From positions 930,001 through 994,000 of the forward strand of contig CANMSE010000002.1 in assembly GCA_947500555.1 (NCBI GenBank): a stretch of 64,000 bases of DNA. Direction: 5' to 3'. This DNA comes from an uncultured Fulvivirga sp. (lineage in GTDB: Bacteria; Bacteroidota; Bacteroidia; Cytophagales; Cyclobacteriaceae). Within the stretch, counting starts at the first letter, position 1. Every line of letters starts with the position of its first letter. Below are positions 25,995 to 35,503 of the stretch, one piece after another. Below the pieces are notes generated by a model. The model made no database searches. It was not told the DNA's origin and was given only the letters and a program-made list of their open reading frames with translations. A program made the position numbers and the translations under genes.

Positions 25995-26693
25995 TTATAT
26001 TGCTCTTGTCAGACCTCCATCTACAGTAATGTTTTGACCGGTTAAGTAGGAGGCATCTTCTGATATGAGAAATGCCACTGTCTTAGCAATCTCTTCCACA
26101 GTTCCTGACCGACCCATCGGAATCATGGATTTCACTTCTTCTGTCACCTCATAACTGTTTATATAGCCGGGTAGTACATTGTTCATTCTTATATTTTGAG
26201 ATGCGTATTCATCAGCAAAAAGCTTAGTATAGCCCGCTAAAGCAGCTCTTATCACAGAAGAGATTGGAAATGCTTTATTTGGCTCAAATGCTGCAAATGT
26301 TGAGATATTAACAAAGCTACCTCCGCCATTTTTAATCATGATAGGCACAGTGAGCTTTGCTAGTTCAGCTACATTCATCAAGATCAAATCAAGACCATCA
26401 TGCCAATCCGAGGGCTTTAAATCCAAAAGTGGTCCTTTAGCGGGATGTCCAGTATTATTGATTACAGCATCAATTTGACCATACTTATTGATAGTCAGGT
26501 CTATTAATTTAGAAAGGTCTTCCACATTAGATACTGAACCTTGTAAAGCTACAGCGTCTAGTGACTTGGCTTCATGAAGTACTTTCTCACTTCTTGCCAT
26601 TAATGCCAAATGATAACCTCTGGATTTTAGTTCTTTGGCACATGCCAGTCCCATTCCCTGACTGGCAGCAGTTACTATTGCTACCTTCTTCAT
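25995..26693 (-). CDS. Atypical SDR-family oxidoreductase lacking the catalytic Tyr-Lys pair
   Basis: The 232-residue protein has the short-chain dehydrogenase fold: the nucleotide-binding TAASQGMG (8-15), NNTG (79-82), and the C-terminal NNVLPGYINS and GQNITVDGG. At the catalytic site, where classical members read Y-x-x-x-K before AAL, this protein reads Ser145 and Arg149 (FPISSVIRAAL), and the catalytic Ser region is NIST. It should still bind a nucleotide, but ordinary SDR catalysis is unlikely without another proton donor. The ATG shares a base with the carboxylase stop codon, and the M42 gene follows after 3 bases, so expression is tightly coupled. Confidence 0.82.
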   Translation of the reverse strand: MKKVAIVTAASQGMGLACAKELKSRGYHLALMARSEKVLHEAKSLDAVALQGSVSNVEDLSKLIDLTINKYGQIDAVINNTGHPAKGPLLDLKPSDWHDGLDLILMNVAELAKLTVPIMIKNGGGSFVNISTFAAFEPNKAFPISSVIRAALAGYTKLFADEYASQNIRMNNVLPGYINSYEVTEEVKSMIPMGRSGTVEEIAKTVAFLISEDASYLTGQNITVDGGLTRAI

Positions 26694-28246
26694 TATAATG
26701 GGATATTACCGTGCTTCTTCTTTGGTAGAGTAGCCACCTTATTTTCAAGCATTTTGAAAGCTCTTATAAGTTTAGCTCTTGTATTTTCAGGCATGATCAC
26801 CTCATCAATATAACCTCGGTGTGCTGCCCTGTAAGGATTGGCAAACTTTTGAGTATACTCATCCACCTTTTCCTGAAGTTTGGCTTCTGAATCATCAGCT
26901 TCTGCTATTTCCTTCTTAAAAATTATTTCAGCAGCTCCTTTTGCTCCCATAACAGCAATTTCAGCCTGAGGCCATGCATAGTTCATATCTGCACCTATAT
27001 GCTTCGAGTTCATTACATCATAAGCCCCACCATAAGCCTTTCTTGTAATTACTGTTATTCTCGGAACTGTAGCTTCACTAAACGCATAGAGTAGCTTAGC
27101 ACCATTAGTTATTATGGCATTCCACTCCTGATCGGTACCAGGCAAAAATCCTGGGACATCTTCAAGTACAAGCAGAGGAATATTAAAACAATCACAAAAA
27201 CGAACGAATCTTGCTCCTTTCGTACTCGAATCAATATCAAGTACTCCAGCAAGTGATGCCGGTTGATTACCCACTACTCCAATACTTCTACCTCCTATTC
27301 TGGCAAAGCCGACCACTATATTATCTGCAAAATTTTTATGTACCTCCATAAAACTCTGAGGGTCGACCAAACCATCAATAACCTCACGCATATCATAAGG
27401 CTGATTGGGGTTCTCAGGAACTATATCATTAAGTGCTTTGACTTTCTCATCTCCATTTGACTCATAAGCAACCATTGGAGCGTCATCTTCACAATTTTGA
27501 GGCATATAGCTCAATAAGGCCTTAATATTATTAATACATTCTACTTCGTTGGCACAAGAGAAATGTGTAACTCCACTTTTTGTACTGTGTGTACTGGCTC
27601 CCCCTAAATCTTCTGCTGACACGTCTTCCTGAGTAACTGTTTTGACAACGTTAGGCCCAGTCACAAACATATATGAAGTATTTTCAACCATCAAAATAAA
27701 GTCTGTAATAGCTGGAGAATAAACTGCTCCTCCAGCACAAGGGCCCATAATGGCCGATATTTGTGGGATTACGCCAGAGGCTAATGTATTTCGATAAAAT
27801 ATATCAGCGTATCCTCCCAGAGAAACAACTCCCTCTTGAATTCTCGCTCCTCCTGAATCATTTAAACCAATTAATGGAGCTCCATTTTTCATGGCCAACT
27901 CCATAATCTTTACGATTTTTTCTGCATGTGTCTCTGATAGAGAACCGCCAAAGACGGTAAAATCCTGAGAAAAGACGTATATCAACCTGTTATTAACTGT
28001 ACCATAACCAGTCACTACTCCATCTCCAAGAAAATGTTGTTTTTCAAGCCCAAAGTCTTTGCAGCGATGCATTACAAACTTTCCAATCTCTTCGAAAGAA
28101 CCTGGATCTAATAGTAGTTCAACTCGCTCTCGGGCTGTAAGTTTTCCTTTCTTATGTTGAGATTCTATTCGAGCTTCTCCCCCACCTAATAAAGATTCTG
28201 CATTCTTTTTTTCTAAAATTTCAATTTTCTCTTTTTTAGTCGACAT
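26693..28246 (-). CDS. Acyl-CoA carboxylase beta subunit (propionyl-CoA carboxylase type)
   Basis: The 517-residue carboxyltransferase has the propionyl-CoA class signatures: [43 protein letters not shown] and, in the C-terminal half, [15 protein letters not shown] and [11 protein letters not shown]. It would transfer CO2 to propionyl-CoA (or acetyl-CoA) to make methylmalonyl-CoA for the B12-dependent route to succinyl-CoA. The biotin carboxylase/carrier subunit is not in the window. It is first in an operon with the SDR and M42 genes and has its own -7 box at 28301-28308. It is a paralogue of the gene at 3191-4816. Confidence 0.9.
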   Translation of the reverse strand: MSTKKEKIEILEKKNAESLLGGGEARIESQHKKGKLTARERVELLLDPGSFEEIGKFVMHRCKDFGLEKQHFLGDGVVTGYGTVNNRLIYVFSQDFTVFGGSLSETHAEKIVKIMELAMKNGAPLIGLNDSGGARIQEGVVSLGGYADIFYRNTLASGVIPQISAIMGPCAGGAVYSPAITDFILMVENTSYMFVTGPNVVKTVTQEDVSAEDLGGASTHSTKSGVTHFSCANEVECINNIKALLSYMPQNCEDDAPMVAYESNGDEKVKALNDIVPENPNQPYDMREVIDGLVDPQSFMEVHKNFADNIVVGFARIGGRSIGVVGNQPASLAGVLDIDSSTKGARFVRFCDCFNIPLLVLEDVPGFLPGTDQEWNAIITNGAKLLYAFSEATVPRITVITRKAYGGAYDVMNSKHIGADMNYAWPQAEIAVMGAKGAAEIIFKKEIAEADDSEAKLQEKVDEYTQKFANPYRAAHRGYIDEVIMPENTRAKLIRAFKMLENKVATLPKKKHGNIPL

Positions 28247-28300
28247 TTAAGTATCTTTTTTTGGGATTAGCAGTGATGATTTTAAAATTGGCTTAAAAAT

Positions 28301-28308
28301 CAAATATA
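28301..28308 (-). promoter_or_regulatory. -7 promoter box for the carboxylase-SDR-M42 operon
   Basis: The minus strand reads TATATTTG, a full TAnnTTTG match, 55 bases before the ATG of the carboxylase gene. A TTTG exists upstream but at 13 rather than 19 bases, so the -33 element is uncertain. Confidence 0.4.
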
Positions 28309-28383
28309 AGTAAAAGGCAGTCAAATAGCTGATAGCCATTTCAAAATATCAATCTTAAAAGCAGCTTATAAATTTATAAATAG

Positions 28384-29310
28384 TTGAATAAGAAAATAGG
28401 TATAATCGACTGCGGGACAAATACATTTCACCTGATGATAGTCACTGTGAAAGATAATATACCCACTATCAATTATCGGATTAAAAAAGCGGTAAGAATA
28501 GGTGCTGGAGGGATAAACAAAAACATCATTTTACCTGACGCTGAAGCAAGAGCAATTAGTACCCTTAAGGATTTTAAAAAAATTGCGAAGACGAAAGGTG
28601 CAAAAAAAATATACGCATTCGCTACAAGTGCTTTTCGAAATGCTACGAACGGTGAAGTACTTAAAATAAAAATTCAGAAAGAAACTGGAGTTGAGATATC
28701 AATTATCGATGGAAACAGAGAGGCAGAGTTGATCTTCAAGGGCGTCAACTATGCTCTGAAATTAGGTGTTGATCCTTCGCTCGTTATGGATATTGGTGGT
28801 GGAAGTGTAGAATTTATAATCGGGGATAACAGTGGTATAAAATGGAAACGTAGTTTTGAAATTGGCGGGCAGAGACTCGTTGAAAAATTCCATAAAAGTG
28901 ATCCGATTCTGCCAATTGAGATAAAGGCTCTTGAACTCTTTTTAGCCAAAGAATTAGAAGAGTTATTTATAGCACTGAATAAATATACTCCCACCGTTCT
29001 GGCTGGTTCTTCAGGTACTTTCGATACCCTTAGTGAAATGTATACAGCAGAATCTGTAATAGATCTATCAGCAGAGCAAGCTGAATTACCATTGACTTTC
29101 GAGGCATACGCAGTACAACACCAACAGCTAATATCATTATCCAGAGCCGAAAGGCTGCAAATTCCAGGGATGATCGAGATGCGAGTTGATATGATTGTTG
29201 TAGCTTCGTGTCTGATTAATTATATATTATCCCGATATACATTTAGTGAGATTAGGGTTTCTACCTATTCCTTAAAAGAAGGGTTTTTAACTGAAATGAT
29301 AACACAATAG
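28384..29310 (+). CDS. Ppx/GppA-family phosphatase
   Basis: The 308-residue protein has the two-domain actin-like ATPase fold of exopolyphosphatase and (p)ppGpp phosphohydrolase. Visible are the first phosphate loop (IGIIDCGTNTFHLMIV), the glutamate-containing REAELIFKGV and the second phosphate loop (VMDIGGGSVEFI). It lacks the C-terminal HD-like domain of E. coli Ppx, as usual for Bacteroidota. It would shorten polyphosphate or hydrolyse pppGpp. The sequence does not decide which. Translation starts at TTG (28384), since no in-frame ATG precedes the first beta strand. The Ldh-type gene follows after 4 bases. Confidence 0.9.
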   Translation: MNKKIGIIDCGTNTFHLMIVTVKDNIPTINYRIKKAVRIGAGGINKNIILPDAEARAISTLKDFKKIAKTKGAKKIYAFATSAFRNATNGEVLKIKIQKETGVEISIIDGNREAELIFKGVNYALKLGVDPSLVMDIGGGSVEFIIGDNSGIKWKRSFEIGGQRLVEKFHKSDPILPIEIKALELFLAKELEELFIALNKYTPTVLAGSSGTFDTLSEMYTAESVIDLSAEQAELPLTFEAYAVQHQQLISLSRAERLQIPGMIEMRVDMIVVASCLINYILSRYTFSEIRVSTYSLKEGFLTEMITQ

Positions 29311-29314
29311 GAAA

Positions 29315-30388
29315 ATGGATGAGATAGTTTCCGTTGAGCGCTTAGCTTCATTTACCAAAAGTATTTTTCTTTCTATGGGCTGTTCTGAAAAGGACGCTTC
29401 GCTTGCATGCGATGTTTTAATAAAAGCTGATCTGAGAGGAATTGACTCTCATGGGGTGGCGCGCTTGATTGGGTATGTCAGGCTTTGGGAAACTGATCGA
29501 GTAAATCCAAAACCCAATATAAAAGTAGTTCATGAAACACCAAGCACTGCTGTGGTGGATGGTGATAAAGGCCTGGGGCTTGTTGTGGCACCAAGAGCTA
29601 TGGAAATCGCCATGGAGAAAGCCGAAAAAGTAGGGACCGGTTGGGTAAGTGTAAAAAATTCTAATCATTTCGGCATCGCTGGCTATCATGCGATGCTAGG
29701 CCTGAAAAAAGATATGGTAGGAATAGCGATGACAAACGCAAGTCCCTTGGTAGCTCCTACATTTGCAACTGAACGTATGTTGGGTACCAACCCAATCGCG
29801 GTAAGTATTCCAACGAACAATCAACCTGCCTTTGTAGCAGACTTAGCAACGACTACGGCAGCAAATGGAAAATTGGAGATACTACAACGCAAAGGCGATG
29901 ATGCTCCCTTGGGTTGGATTCAGAAAAGTGATGGAAGTAATTCTACAAATCCAAATGAATTGAAGGAAGGAGGAGCACTTTTGCCACTTGGAGGAGACCG
30001 TGAGCATGGAAGTCATAAAGGCTATGCGTTAGGCTCAATAGTAGATATTTTCTCAGCAGTATTCTCTGGTGCTAACTATGGGCCATGGGCACCTCCATTT
30101 GTAAGCTTTCTACCATTACCGGAAAATCCGGTAGGAGAAGGCCTGGGGCATTTTCTTGGAGCGATGCGGATTGATGCATTTAGACCAGCTGACGAGTTCA
30201 AATCGCACATGGATAATTGGATCAGTCGATTTAGAGAAACTAAGTCAGTTGAAGGAAAGAAGGTGCTAATTCCTGGTGACCCTGAGAGAGAATTTGAAAC
30301 TGAGCGATCTAGAAATGGTATTCCTTTGAATGCAAAAGTAGTTGCTGATTTGAAGGAATTATCAGAAAAGTTTAAAATTCAACTCTAG
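29315..30388 (+). CDS. Ldh-family (malate/L-lactate/sulfolactate type) dehydrogenase
   Basis: The 357-residue NAD(P)-dependent enzyme belongs to the type 2 malate/L-lactate dehydrogenase family, which is unrelated to the classical Rossmann dehydrogenases. Family motifs are DLRGIDSHGVARL near the N-terminus, VDGDKGLGLVVA, the catalytic-histidine region VKNSNHFGIAGYHA, MTNASPLVAPT and the late DREHGSHKGYALG. The substrate within the malate, lactate, ureidoglycolate or sulfolactate group cannot be told from sequence alone. The gene starts 4 bases after the Ppx/GppA stop and is probably co-transcribed with it. A convergent lipoprotein gene begins 29 bases beyond. Confidence 0.88.
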   Translation: MDEIVSVERLASFTKSIFLSMGCSEKDASLACDVLIKADLRGIDSHGVARLIGYVRLWETDRVNPKPNIKVVHETPSTAVVDGDKGLGLVVAPRAMEIAMEKAEKVGTGWVSVKNSNHFGIAGYHAMLGLKKDMVGIAMTNASPLVAPTFATERMLGTNPIAVSIPTNNQPAFVADLATTTAANGKLEILQRKGDDAPLGWIQKSDGSNSTNPNELKEGGALLPLGGDREHGSHKGYALGSIVDIFSAVFSGANYGPWAPPFVSFLPLPENPVGEGLGHFLGAMRIDAFRPADEFKSHMDNWISRFRETKSVEGKKVLIPGDPEREFETERSRNGIPLNAKVVADLKELSEKFKIQL

Positions 30389-30417
30389 CAGACAAGGTTT
30401 GATATATAAAATATCAA

Positions 30418-31161
30418 TTAAAATTCGCGCAGCTCGAAGTGAATTCTAAATTCAATATCACCAGCATTCTCACCATTGATATTCTTTCCCTCTTTTAATA
30501 CAAACTGCCCCTCTTTTCCATCATAAATCGCTGTTGAAATCAACGGATTAAAAGTACTCCCAAAAATCAATTCGTCAGTAATGTCAAATGAGCTTAACGG
30601 AGGATTGTCTTTGATCAGCATCAAAAACCAATCAGAATCAGTAAAATTTTCATTTAGATTTATCGGCCCACCAAATGGTAGCTGAGAGTTTCCGAAAGAA
30701 TTAGGTAAACTAATTAAATATGAATTTTCTAAGTTATCGGACTCTCCTAAAAACATAAACGCCCTTGAAGGAAGGTCCACTTGACTGCTCACTATCCATA
30801 GTTCAGTTAATTTTCTACGTGCAATTACTATCAAAAGTGAGCTTTCCGAAGAAGCCCCTACACCGCTGTAAGCAGTTAACTTTACTTCATACTCTCCTAC
30901 CTCACTGAACCGATGTTTTGGGTTTTTGAGACTACTAACTTCGCCATCTCCAAATTTCCATTCATAACGGATTGCATTTGAACTTAAATTTTCAAATTGA
31001 ACTTCATCTTCACGATCAAAGATATGAGCATTCCCATTTATAAACCTTGGTTCAACTATAGAAAAATCACTATTTGGTAAGGTAGGCTCCGCATCTTCTT
31101 CACTACATGAGAAGATTGCTAAGACTAAATAGATTGCAAAAACTCTTTTCTTTTTAATCAT
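30418..31161 (-). CDS. PKD-domain lipoprotein
   Basis: The 247-residue exported protein has a lipoprotein signal (hydrophobic IYLVLAIFSC, acylated Cys19) followed by an acidic SEEDAEP linker, which in Bacteroidota often directs surface exposure. A PKD domain occupies about residues 45-110 (YEWKFGDGEVSS, VGEYEVKLTAYSG). The remaining 130 residues form an all-beta domain I do not recognise. Its ATG overlaps the TGA of the large T9SS protein by 4 bases (31158-31161), giving translational coupling, so the two products are probably made in concert and may associate on the cell surface (inference). Confidence 0.8.
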   Translation of the reverse strand: MIKKKRVFAIYLVLAIFSCSEEDAEPTLPNSDFSIVEPRFINGNAHIFDREDEVQFENLSSNAIRYEWKFGDGEVSSLKNPKHRFSEVGEYEVKLTAYSGVGASSESSLLIVIARRKLTELWIVSSQVDLPSRAFMFLGESDNLENSYLISLPNSFGNSQLPFGGPINLNENFTDSDWFLMLIKDNPPLSSFDITDELIFGSTFNPLISTAIYDGKEGQFVLKEGKNINGENAGDIEFRIHFELREF

Positions 31162-34100
31162 CTGTTAATTAAGAACTTCTCCAGCAAAACTTCCTTTTGA
31201 GATTCTACAACTAATATATAAACACCTTCATTCAAAAACATCAGGTTTTTTGTCCATGTTCCTTCGCCCTTTTCATATGACATTACCTTCCCGTTCAAAT
31301 CCAAAATTTGAACTGTTGATTTGGTAGGACTATATACATTCATTTTCATGCTATGTTCAATCCAAAATGATATCCCTTTCGCTCCTTCTTCTAGTGTTCC
31401 AACCACCACGGCACCATCCTTGTAAGTCAACTTAAGAATATTCGAAGCCATATTTCCAATATTGGTTATGTTAAAGGCAACATTTGGAGGGATACTTACT
31501 TGAATGTTTCTCGCAATCGGTTCTAATACGAAATTATATCTACCCAAATCTCCACTGAAATCCTTGATATTGCCTCCTTCTACAATGATATCTGACTCAG
31601 TAAAGCAATCACCGCTAAATGCCAAACAAGAAATTGGATCTGACTGAAAGTTAAATACTGGATCATCAAAATTTATTTCAATTTCTGTTTCTCCAGAAAT
31701 CATCTCTTTGCCCATGGAAGTTTTAATCTCAGTAACAGGTCTTGATTTGTCAATCAGTATAAAAAATTCAAAAAAAGGATTGCCGAAACCGCTTAGCTTG
31801 CTCAACGAATTTTCTTCAATGTATATTTCTACCACACTTTCTTCAAAGTCATCAAGTCCAATGCTTACAATATAATTGGTCCCGTTGATCATATCAAATG
31901 AGTTTATCACCCCACCAAATATTATAAAATCATCAACTTCAAAATTCATTACTTCTTCTGAGAACGTCAATGTGAGATCAAAACTATCAATATTGGAATC
32001 ACCGATTAGATTTCCAACAGACGAAGAGAAAGATAACTCCAGTGGTATCGGATCATACACAATTTTCAAATCATTGGATCTTAAATTACCATTTCCAGCC
32101 TGATCAAAAATAGCATTCTCACGTAAGTACATTGTTATTTCGCTTGAATTCTCACCGAACTGTACATTCAATAATCGGTTTAGGCCCTCTCCCTCCATGG
32201 AGATAATAGTACCACCATCAATGTTGAATTGAAAATAACTAAAATCTATATTTTCGCTTAGTTGAACATTAATTTGAGTGTTGTCAAGTGTAGAGAAAAT
32301 ACTTTCAGTCGTTAAACTAATCTCTGGTCTTACTTTGTCAACTACTATTGATAATGTATCACCTATATTTCCATTACCAACATCATCAAAGTAAACATTA
32401 TCAGGAATGATTATTTTCAGAGTATCATTCGCTTGAGTTTCTAGGGTAAGATAATAATTTCTAGAAATTCGTCTGAAAGTACTGCCAACAAAACTAAAGC
32501 TACTAGGCTGATCTAAGTTCAGCAAAACGCCATTTTCAATTATTATATCGCTTGCAGAAAAATCTTTAGGGCTAGAATTGTCTATAATTTGGAATACCAC
32601 TTCTATCGTTTCCTCAGCAGTACTCCCATATTCTTGAAAGATAACACGAGGCTTGTCAACATCGTATAATAAGCTTATATCATTAGAAGGAAATGAGGGA
32701 TGCCCAGTTAAGTTAACCACAGCCGAATCTTTCAACGATAGAGTTAGGGACTGAAAGTATAAGTCTGGTAATACATCAAGCTCAACAGATTCATAAATAT
32801 TAGTGTCAATAAAGTCATTTAAAATAGTTACGTTTTCTACTAAAAATGCATCTGAAGTTAAATTGGTTACTGGTTCGCTAAAGACCAACTGAACTGAAAC
32901 AATAGTATCCGTAGAAAACTCTTCTGGAAAAATTAATTCTACCGCTGGCCTATCGCTAAGATATTCAATTGATAATATGTTAGAGGCATTATTGTAATTA
33001 CCCGCTAAATCTACAAAAGCACTATCCAATACACTAACAGAATAACTAGTGTTGGCTGCGGGCCATAATTCTAATTGATAATTCAACCCTGAGCCTGTTA
33101 GATTAGCATCTAGATATGGCTCATTGATTCGAATATCTTCAAAAGCAAAACCAGTGGACTCTTCTGATAATTCAAGATCAAAAGCAAGTGGTAATTGGAT
33201 CGTAGGGGATGATAAAGAAGAAGTGATTACTATTTCAGGCTCAATCCCATCATAAATTATTTCAATTAAGTTTGAAGCTTCATTATTATTACCAGCTAAA
33301 TCACTCACCCTGTCTTGTGGTATTGAAGCAGATACACTCATATCTGCGTCAGGAAGAACGTCAAACTCAAAAAATGATTTTTGGTTTAATAAATGAATTG
33401 ATTCACTATTTTTTTCTGTAGTTAATAATTGACTTCCAATACTAGTAATATTAATAACCCGACTATTTAATTGATTAAAATCTATACTTAAATCACCTCC
33501 ATAATTTAAATCCAAGTTGAATTTCATTAACCTCATTCCATCAAGTACATAAATGAAATTGTTATCAACTGTGATATCTGCAAAACTACTAATGGCTCTT
33601 GCAATTGTGACACTTCCTATCACCACATTATTGTCAAAAGTGTCAATATAATATCTTCTGTTAACCCAATCTGCAAATAGTGGATTGAATGCTTCACGAG
33701 TACCTAACAGTAGCATTTGGTCATTTAATCTAGAAACACTTATAAAGGTCTGACGCAATTTCGAATTCCGTATAGCTACTTTATCTCTTATAAAATTACC
33801 TTCATTATCAAATATCTTGATCAAAGTAGAGGAGGCCAAAAGATAAATACTGCTTGAATTGACTGCAATGTCATTGTAATCGCCCCCAATATTCAAATTT
33901 TCAACATAGTTACCAGATAAATCAATTATCTGTACCCTATCATTAATGCGATCAATAACATAAATCTTGTCATTATAAATATCCATTCCTCTAATACCAT
34001 CAAACTTCCCATTTTCAACACCATTACCTCCAAAAGAATCAATTATAATTCCTTGACTATCAATTTTAAAAATACTGTCATTAGAATTTGAGACAAATGA

Positions 34101-34385
34101 AAATTGTTCATTTGAAACTATATAACTTACGTTCTTTATTTGTCCACTATTAATATCGCCTACATATTCAATACTTTCGTCAATATTTAGATTAGTTGAA
34201 TTAGCATTTAGTAATTCTAAATCACTAATATCAAGGTCATTAACTAACGTTGAAAAATTACCGTTAACAGTAAAACTCGAATTATTGTGAGTATAACTCG
34301 AAGGTTCAATCTCAACTGTCAATTGAGCAAAAGTCAACTGAGTTGTTAGAATCAGTAAAGTTGATAGTAATATTCTCAAATACAT
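31158..34385 (-). CDS. Large secreted T9SS protein with NHL-like propeller, Ig-like repeats and type A sorting domain
   Basis: This 1075-residue surface or secreted protein has a signal peptide (about 1-20, ending LTFAQ) and a propeller-like region (about 60-330, with IRGMDIYNDKIYVIDRINDRVQIID). About six Ig-like repeats follow, each built on V-x-x-x-F-S-E-x-V and ending P-x-N-x-x-x-x-V or D-x-A-G-N. The C-terminus (last 85 residues) is a type A T9SS sorting domain: MNVYSPTKSTVQILDLNGKV, LNEGVYILVVESQKE. It would be exported by the same T9SS to which PorZ belongs. A -7 box lies just upstream. The function is unknown, and the repeats suggest cell-surface binding. Confidence 0.82.
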   Translation of the reverse strand: MYLRILLSTLLILTTQLTFAQLTVEIEPSSYTHNNSSFTVNGNFSTLVNDLDISDLELLNANSTNLNIDESIEYVGDINSGQIKNVSYIVSNEQFSFVSNSNDSIFKIDSQGIIIDSFGGNGVENGKFDGIRGMDIYNDKIYVIDRINDRVQIIDLSGNYVENLNIGGDYNDIAVNSSSIYLLASSTLIKIFDNEGNFIRDKVAIRNSKLRQTFISVSRLNDQMLLLGTREAFNPLFADWVNRRYYIDTFDNNVVIGSVTIARAISSFADITVDNNFIYVLDGMRLMKFNLDLNYGGDLSIDFNQLNSRVINITSIGSQLLTTEKNSESIHLLNQKSFFEFDVLPDADMSVSASIPQDRVSDLAGNNNEASNLIEIIYDGIEPEIVITSSLSSPTIQLPLAFDLELSEESTGFAFEDIRINEPYLDANLTGSGLNYQLELWPAANTSYSVSVLDSAFVDLAGNYNNASNILSIEYLSDRPAVELIFPEEFSTDTIVSVQLVFSEPVTNLTSDAFLVENVTILNDFIDTNIYESVELDVLPDLYFQSLTLSLKDSAVVNLTGHPSFPSNDISLLYDVDKPRVIFQEYGSTAEETIEVVFQIIDNSSPKDFSASDIIIENGVLLNLDQPSSFSFVGSTFRRISRNYYLTLETQANDTLKIIIPDNVYFDDVGNGNIGDTLSIVVDKVRPEISLTTESIFSTLDNTQINVQLSENIDFSYFQFNIDGGTIISMEGEGLNRLLNVQFGENSSEITMYLRENAIFDQAGNGNLRSNDLKIVYDPIPLELSFSSSVGNLIGDSNIDSFDLTLTFSEEVMNFEVDDFIIFGGVINSFDMINGTNYIVSIGLDDFEESVVEIYIEENSLSKLSGFGNPFFEFFILIDKSRPVTEIKTSMGKEMISGETEIEINFDDPVFNFQSDPISCLAFSGDCFTESDIIVEGGNIKDFSGDLGRYNFVLEPIARNIQVSIPPNVAFNITNIGNMASNILKLTYKDGAVVVGTLEEGAKGISFWIEHSMKMNVYSPTKSTVQILDLNGKVMSYEKGEGTWTKNLMFLNEGVYILVVESQKEVLLEKFLINR

Positions 34386-34403
34386 AATAACTTGAAGTCA
34401 ATG

Positions 34404-34411
34404 CAAAGCTA
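34404..34411 (-). promoter_or_regulatory. -7 promoter box for the large T9SS protein gene
   Basis: The minus strand reads TAGCTTTG (TAnnTTTG) 18 bases before the ATG, predicting a leader of about 12 bases. The region 19 bases upstream reads CTAT, so no good -33 element is seen. Confidence 0.4.
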
Positions 34412-34459
34412 CAATTTCATTATTTGAGAAATAGAAAATGCAAGATTTTTATCGAAATA

Positions 34460-34536
34460 TTACCAAAACCCAAAAGTCACTCCAACCCTAAAAAACTAGG
34501 GGCGTTGTAATGTGGAACTGATAGTTAAAAAAGTAC
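34460..34536 (-). pseudogene. Decayed 3' remnant of an outer-membrane protein paralogue
   Basis: On the minus strand this 77-base stretch aligns almost base for base with the 3' end of the outer-membrane protein gene at 36048-36593. The intact gene encodes VLFDEDKSPYNSP then VGVTLGF. The remnant encodes VLF, an in-frame stop, then LSVPHYNAP and, after a one-base deletion, VGVTFGFW and a stop. The spacing between VLF and YN is identical. Further upstream the likeness fades. It is therefore a fragment of a second copy, left behind downstream of the broken gene at 34607-35463. Confidence 0.7.
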
Positions 34537-34606
34537 GCGCTATAAGTTTTATTCATAGATAAGTAGTTCAGAACTAAGGTCGAGCACATTTTAAAAATAT
34601 AATTCA

Positions 34607-35463
34607 CTAACGATCAATATCAACGACAAAATATCTGCTGCCGTTTAGCAATGTTCCTCCTTCAGAGGATTTTGTTAAGGTATACTCATAAATCTTGCCG
34701 TCTGTAAAGGTAAGTTCCAGATAGGTATCATTTCCAATACTGTATATCTCGTAATTTCCTTCATTACTCTTGGTTGCATCAACATATCCAAAACCACTTT
34801 GTGCTGAAAAACTAGAATTTGAATTAGAATAGTAGTAAAAACTTCCATTTGAATATAGTTTAATCACTACCTCATCTGAAGTCCCTGACAGACCTCCCGA
34901 ATAATCAGTACTTGTATTGGTATACATATATTTCAGTTGAGTGTTTACTATATCATTTTTCCAATCTGAAGTTGCTTGAGTATCGCTGGATTGAAAAAAC
35001 TCCACTGAACTAGCCAGTTTTTTTGCCTCAGAAATATGTTTATCAGAAAATGATTCTTTGGTAGTCAATATCAATATATTCATCCCGCTACCTTTACTAT
35101 TTATAAGTCCGATAGCAAAGCACTTTACCTGTGCTGTGAACCATTGAAAGTGCCTTCATAAAAGCCCTCCACTTTATTATTACCCTTCAACTCAAAATTT
35201 ACCACTGGCTTGAGCTGGACTCCCTCATCATAAACTCCTTCCATGGCTAAAGCTTTCAATTCAGATGAACTAGTACTAGAATTTTGAGATAATATCATCA
35301 GACCGGGAATTGTCTCGTGTCCCATAATGTAGAACTCGTCTTGCAACTGCCCATTCCAGCCATTTGGAATTTCGAAGCTCAGACCTAATTCTTGAAAACT
35401 AATGAGCGTTTGAGCTTGAGTGGCTGTGGTTATAAAAAGGAATAAATAAAATAGCCTCTTCAT
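34607..35463 (-). pseudogene. Exported protein gene broken by a 5-base tandem duplication
   Basis: Two frames that belong together are visible: 35125-35463 (signal peptide ending TQAQ, then a PsbP/DUF1795-like fold, 112 residues) and 34607-35083 (158 residues from an internal ATG). At the junction the coding strand has the 5-mer CACAG twice in a row (35129-35138). With one copy removed, the frame reads EGTFNGSQ, then VKCFAIGLINSKGSGMN, giving one protein of about 283 residues with an unbroken beta-alpha pattern. With two copies it stops 2 codons later. The C-terminal half (FYYYSNSNSS, DTYLELTFTDGKIYEYTL, GSRYFVVD) looks like a lipocalin-like or secreted beta domain. The function is unknown. 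The lipoprotein gene lies upstream. Confidence 0.75.
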
Positions 35464-35503
35464 AGAGATAAGGTATGAATTATTTTGAAGGACAGCAACT
35501 TAA

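Noticed and set aside
34386..34606. Regulatory RNA or riboswitch in the 220-base gap
   Set aside because: The gap is explained by a promoter box near one end and the gene remnant in the middle. No stable conserved-looking fold is seen.
35084..35124. Two separate small genes at 34607-35083 and 35125-35463
   Set aside because: Removing one CACAG copy fuses them into a single sensible protein, and the second has no signal peptide or promoter of its own.
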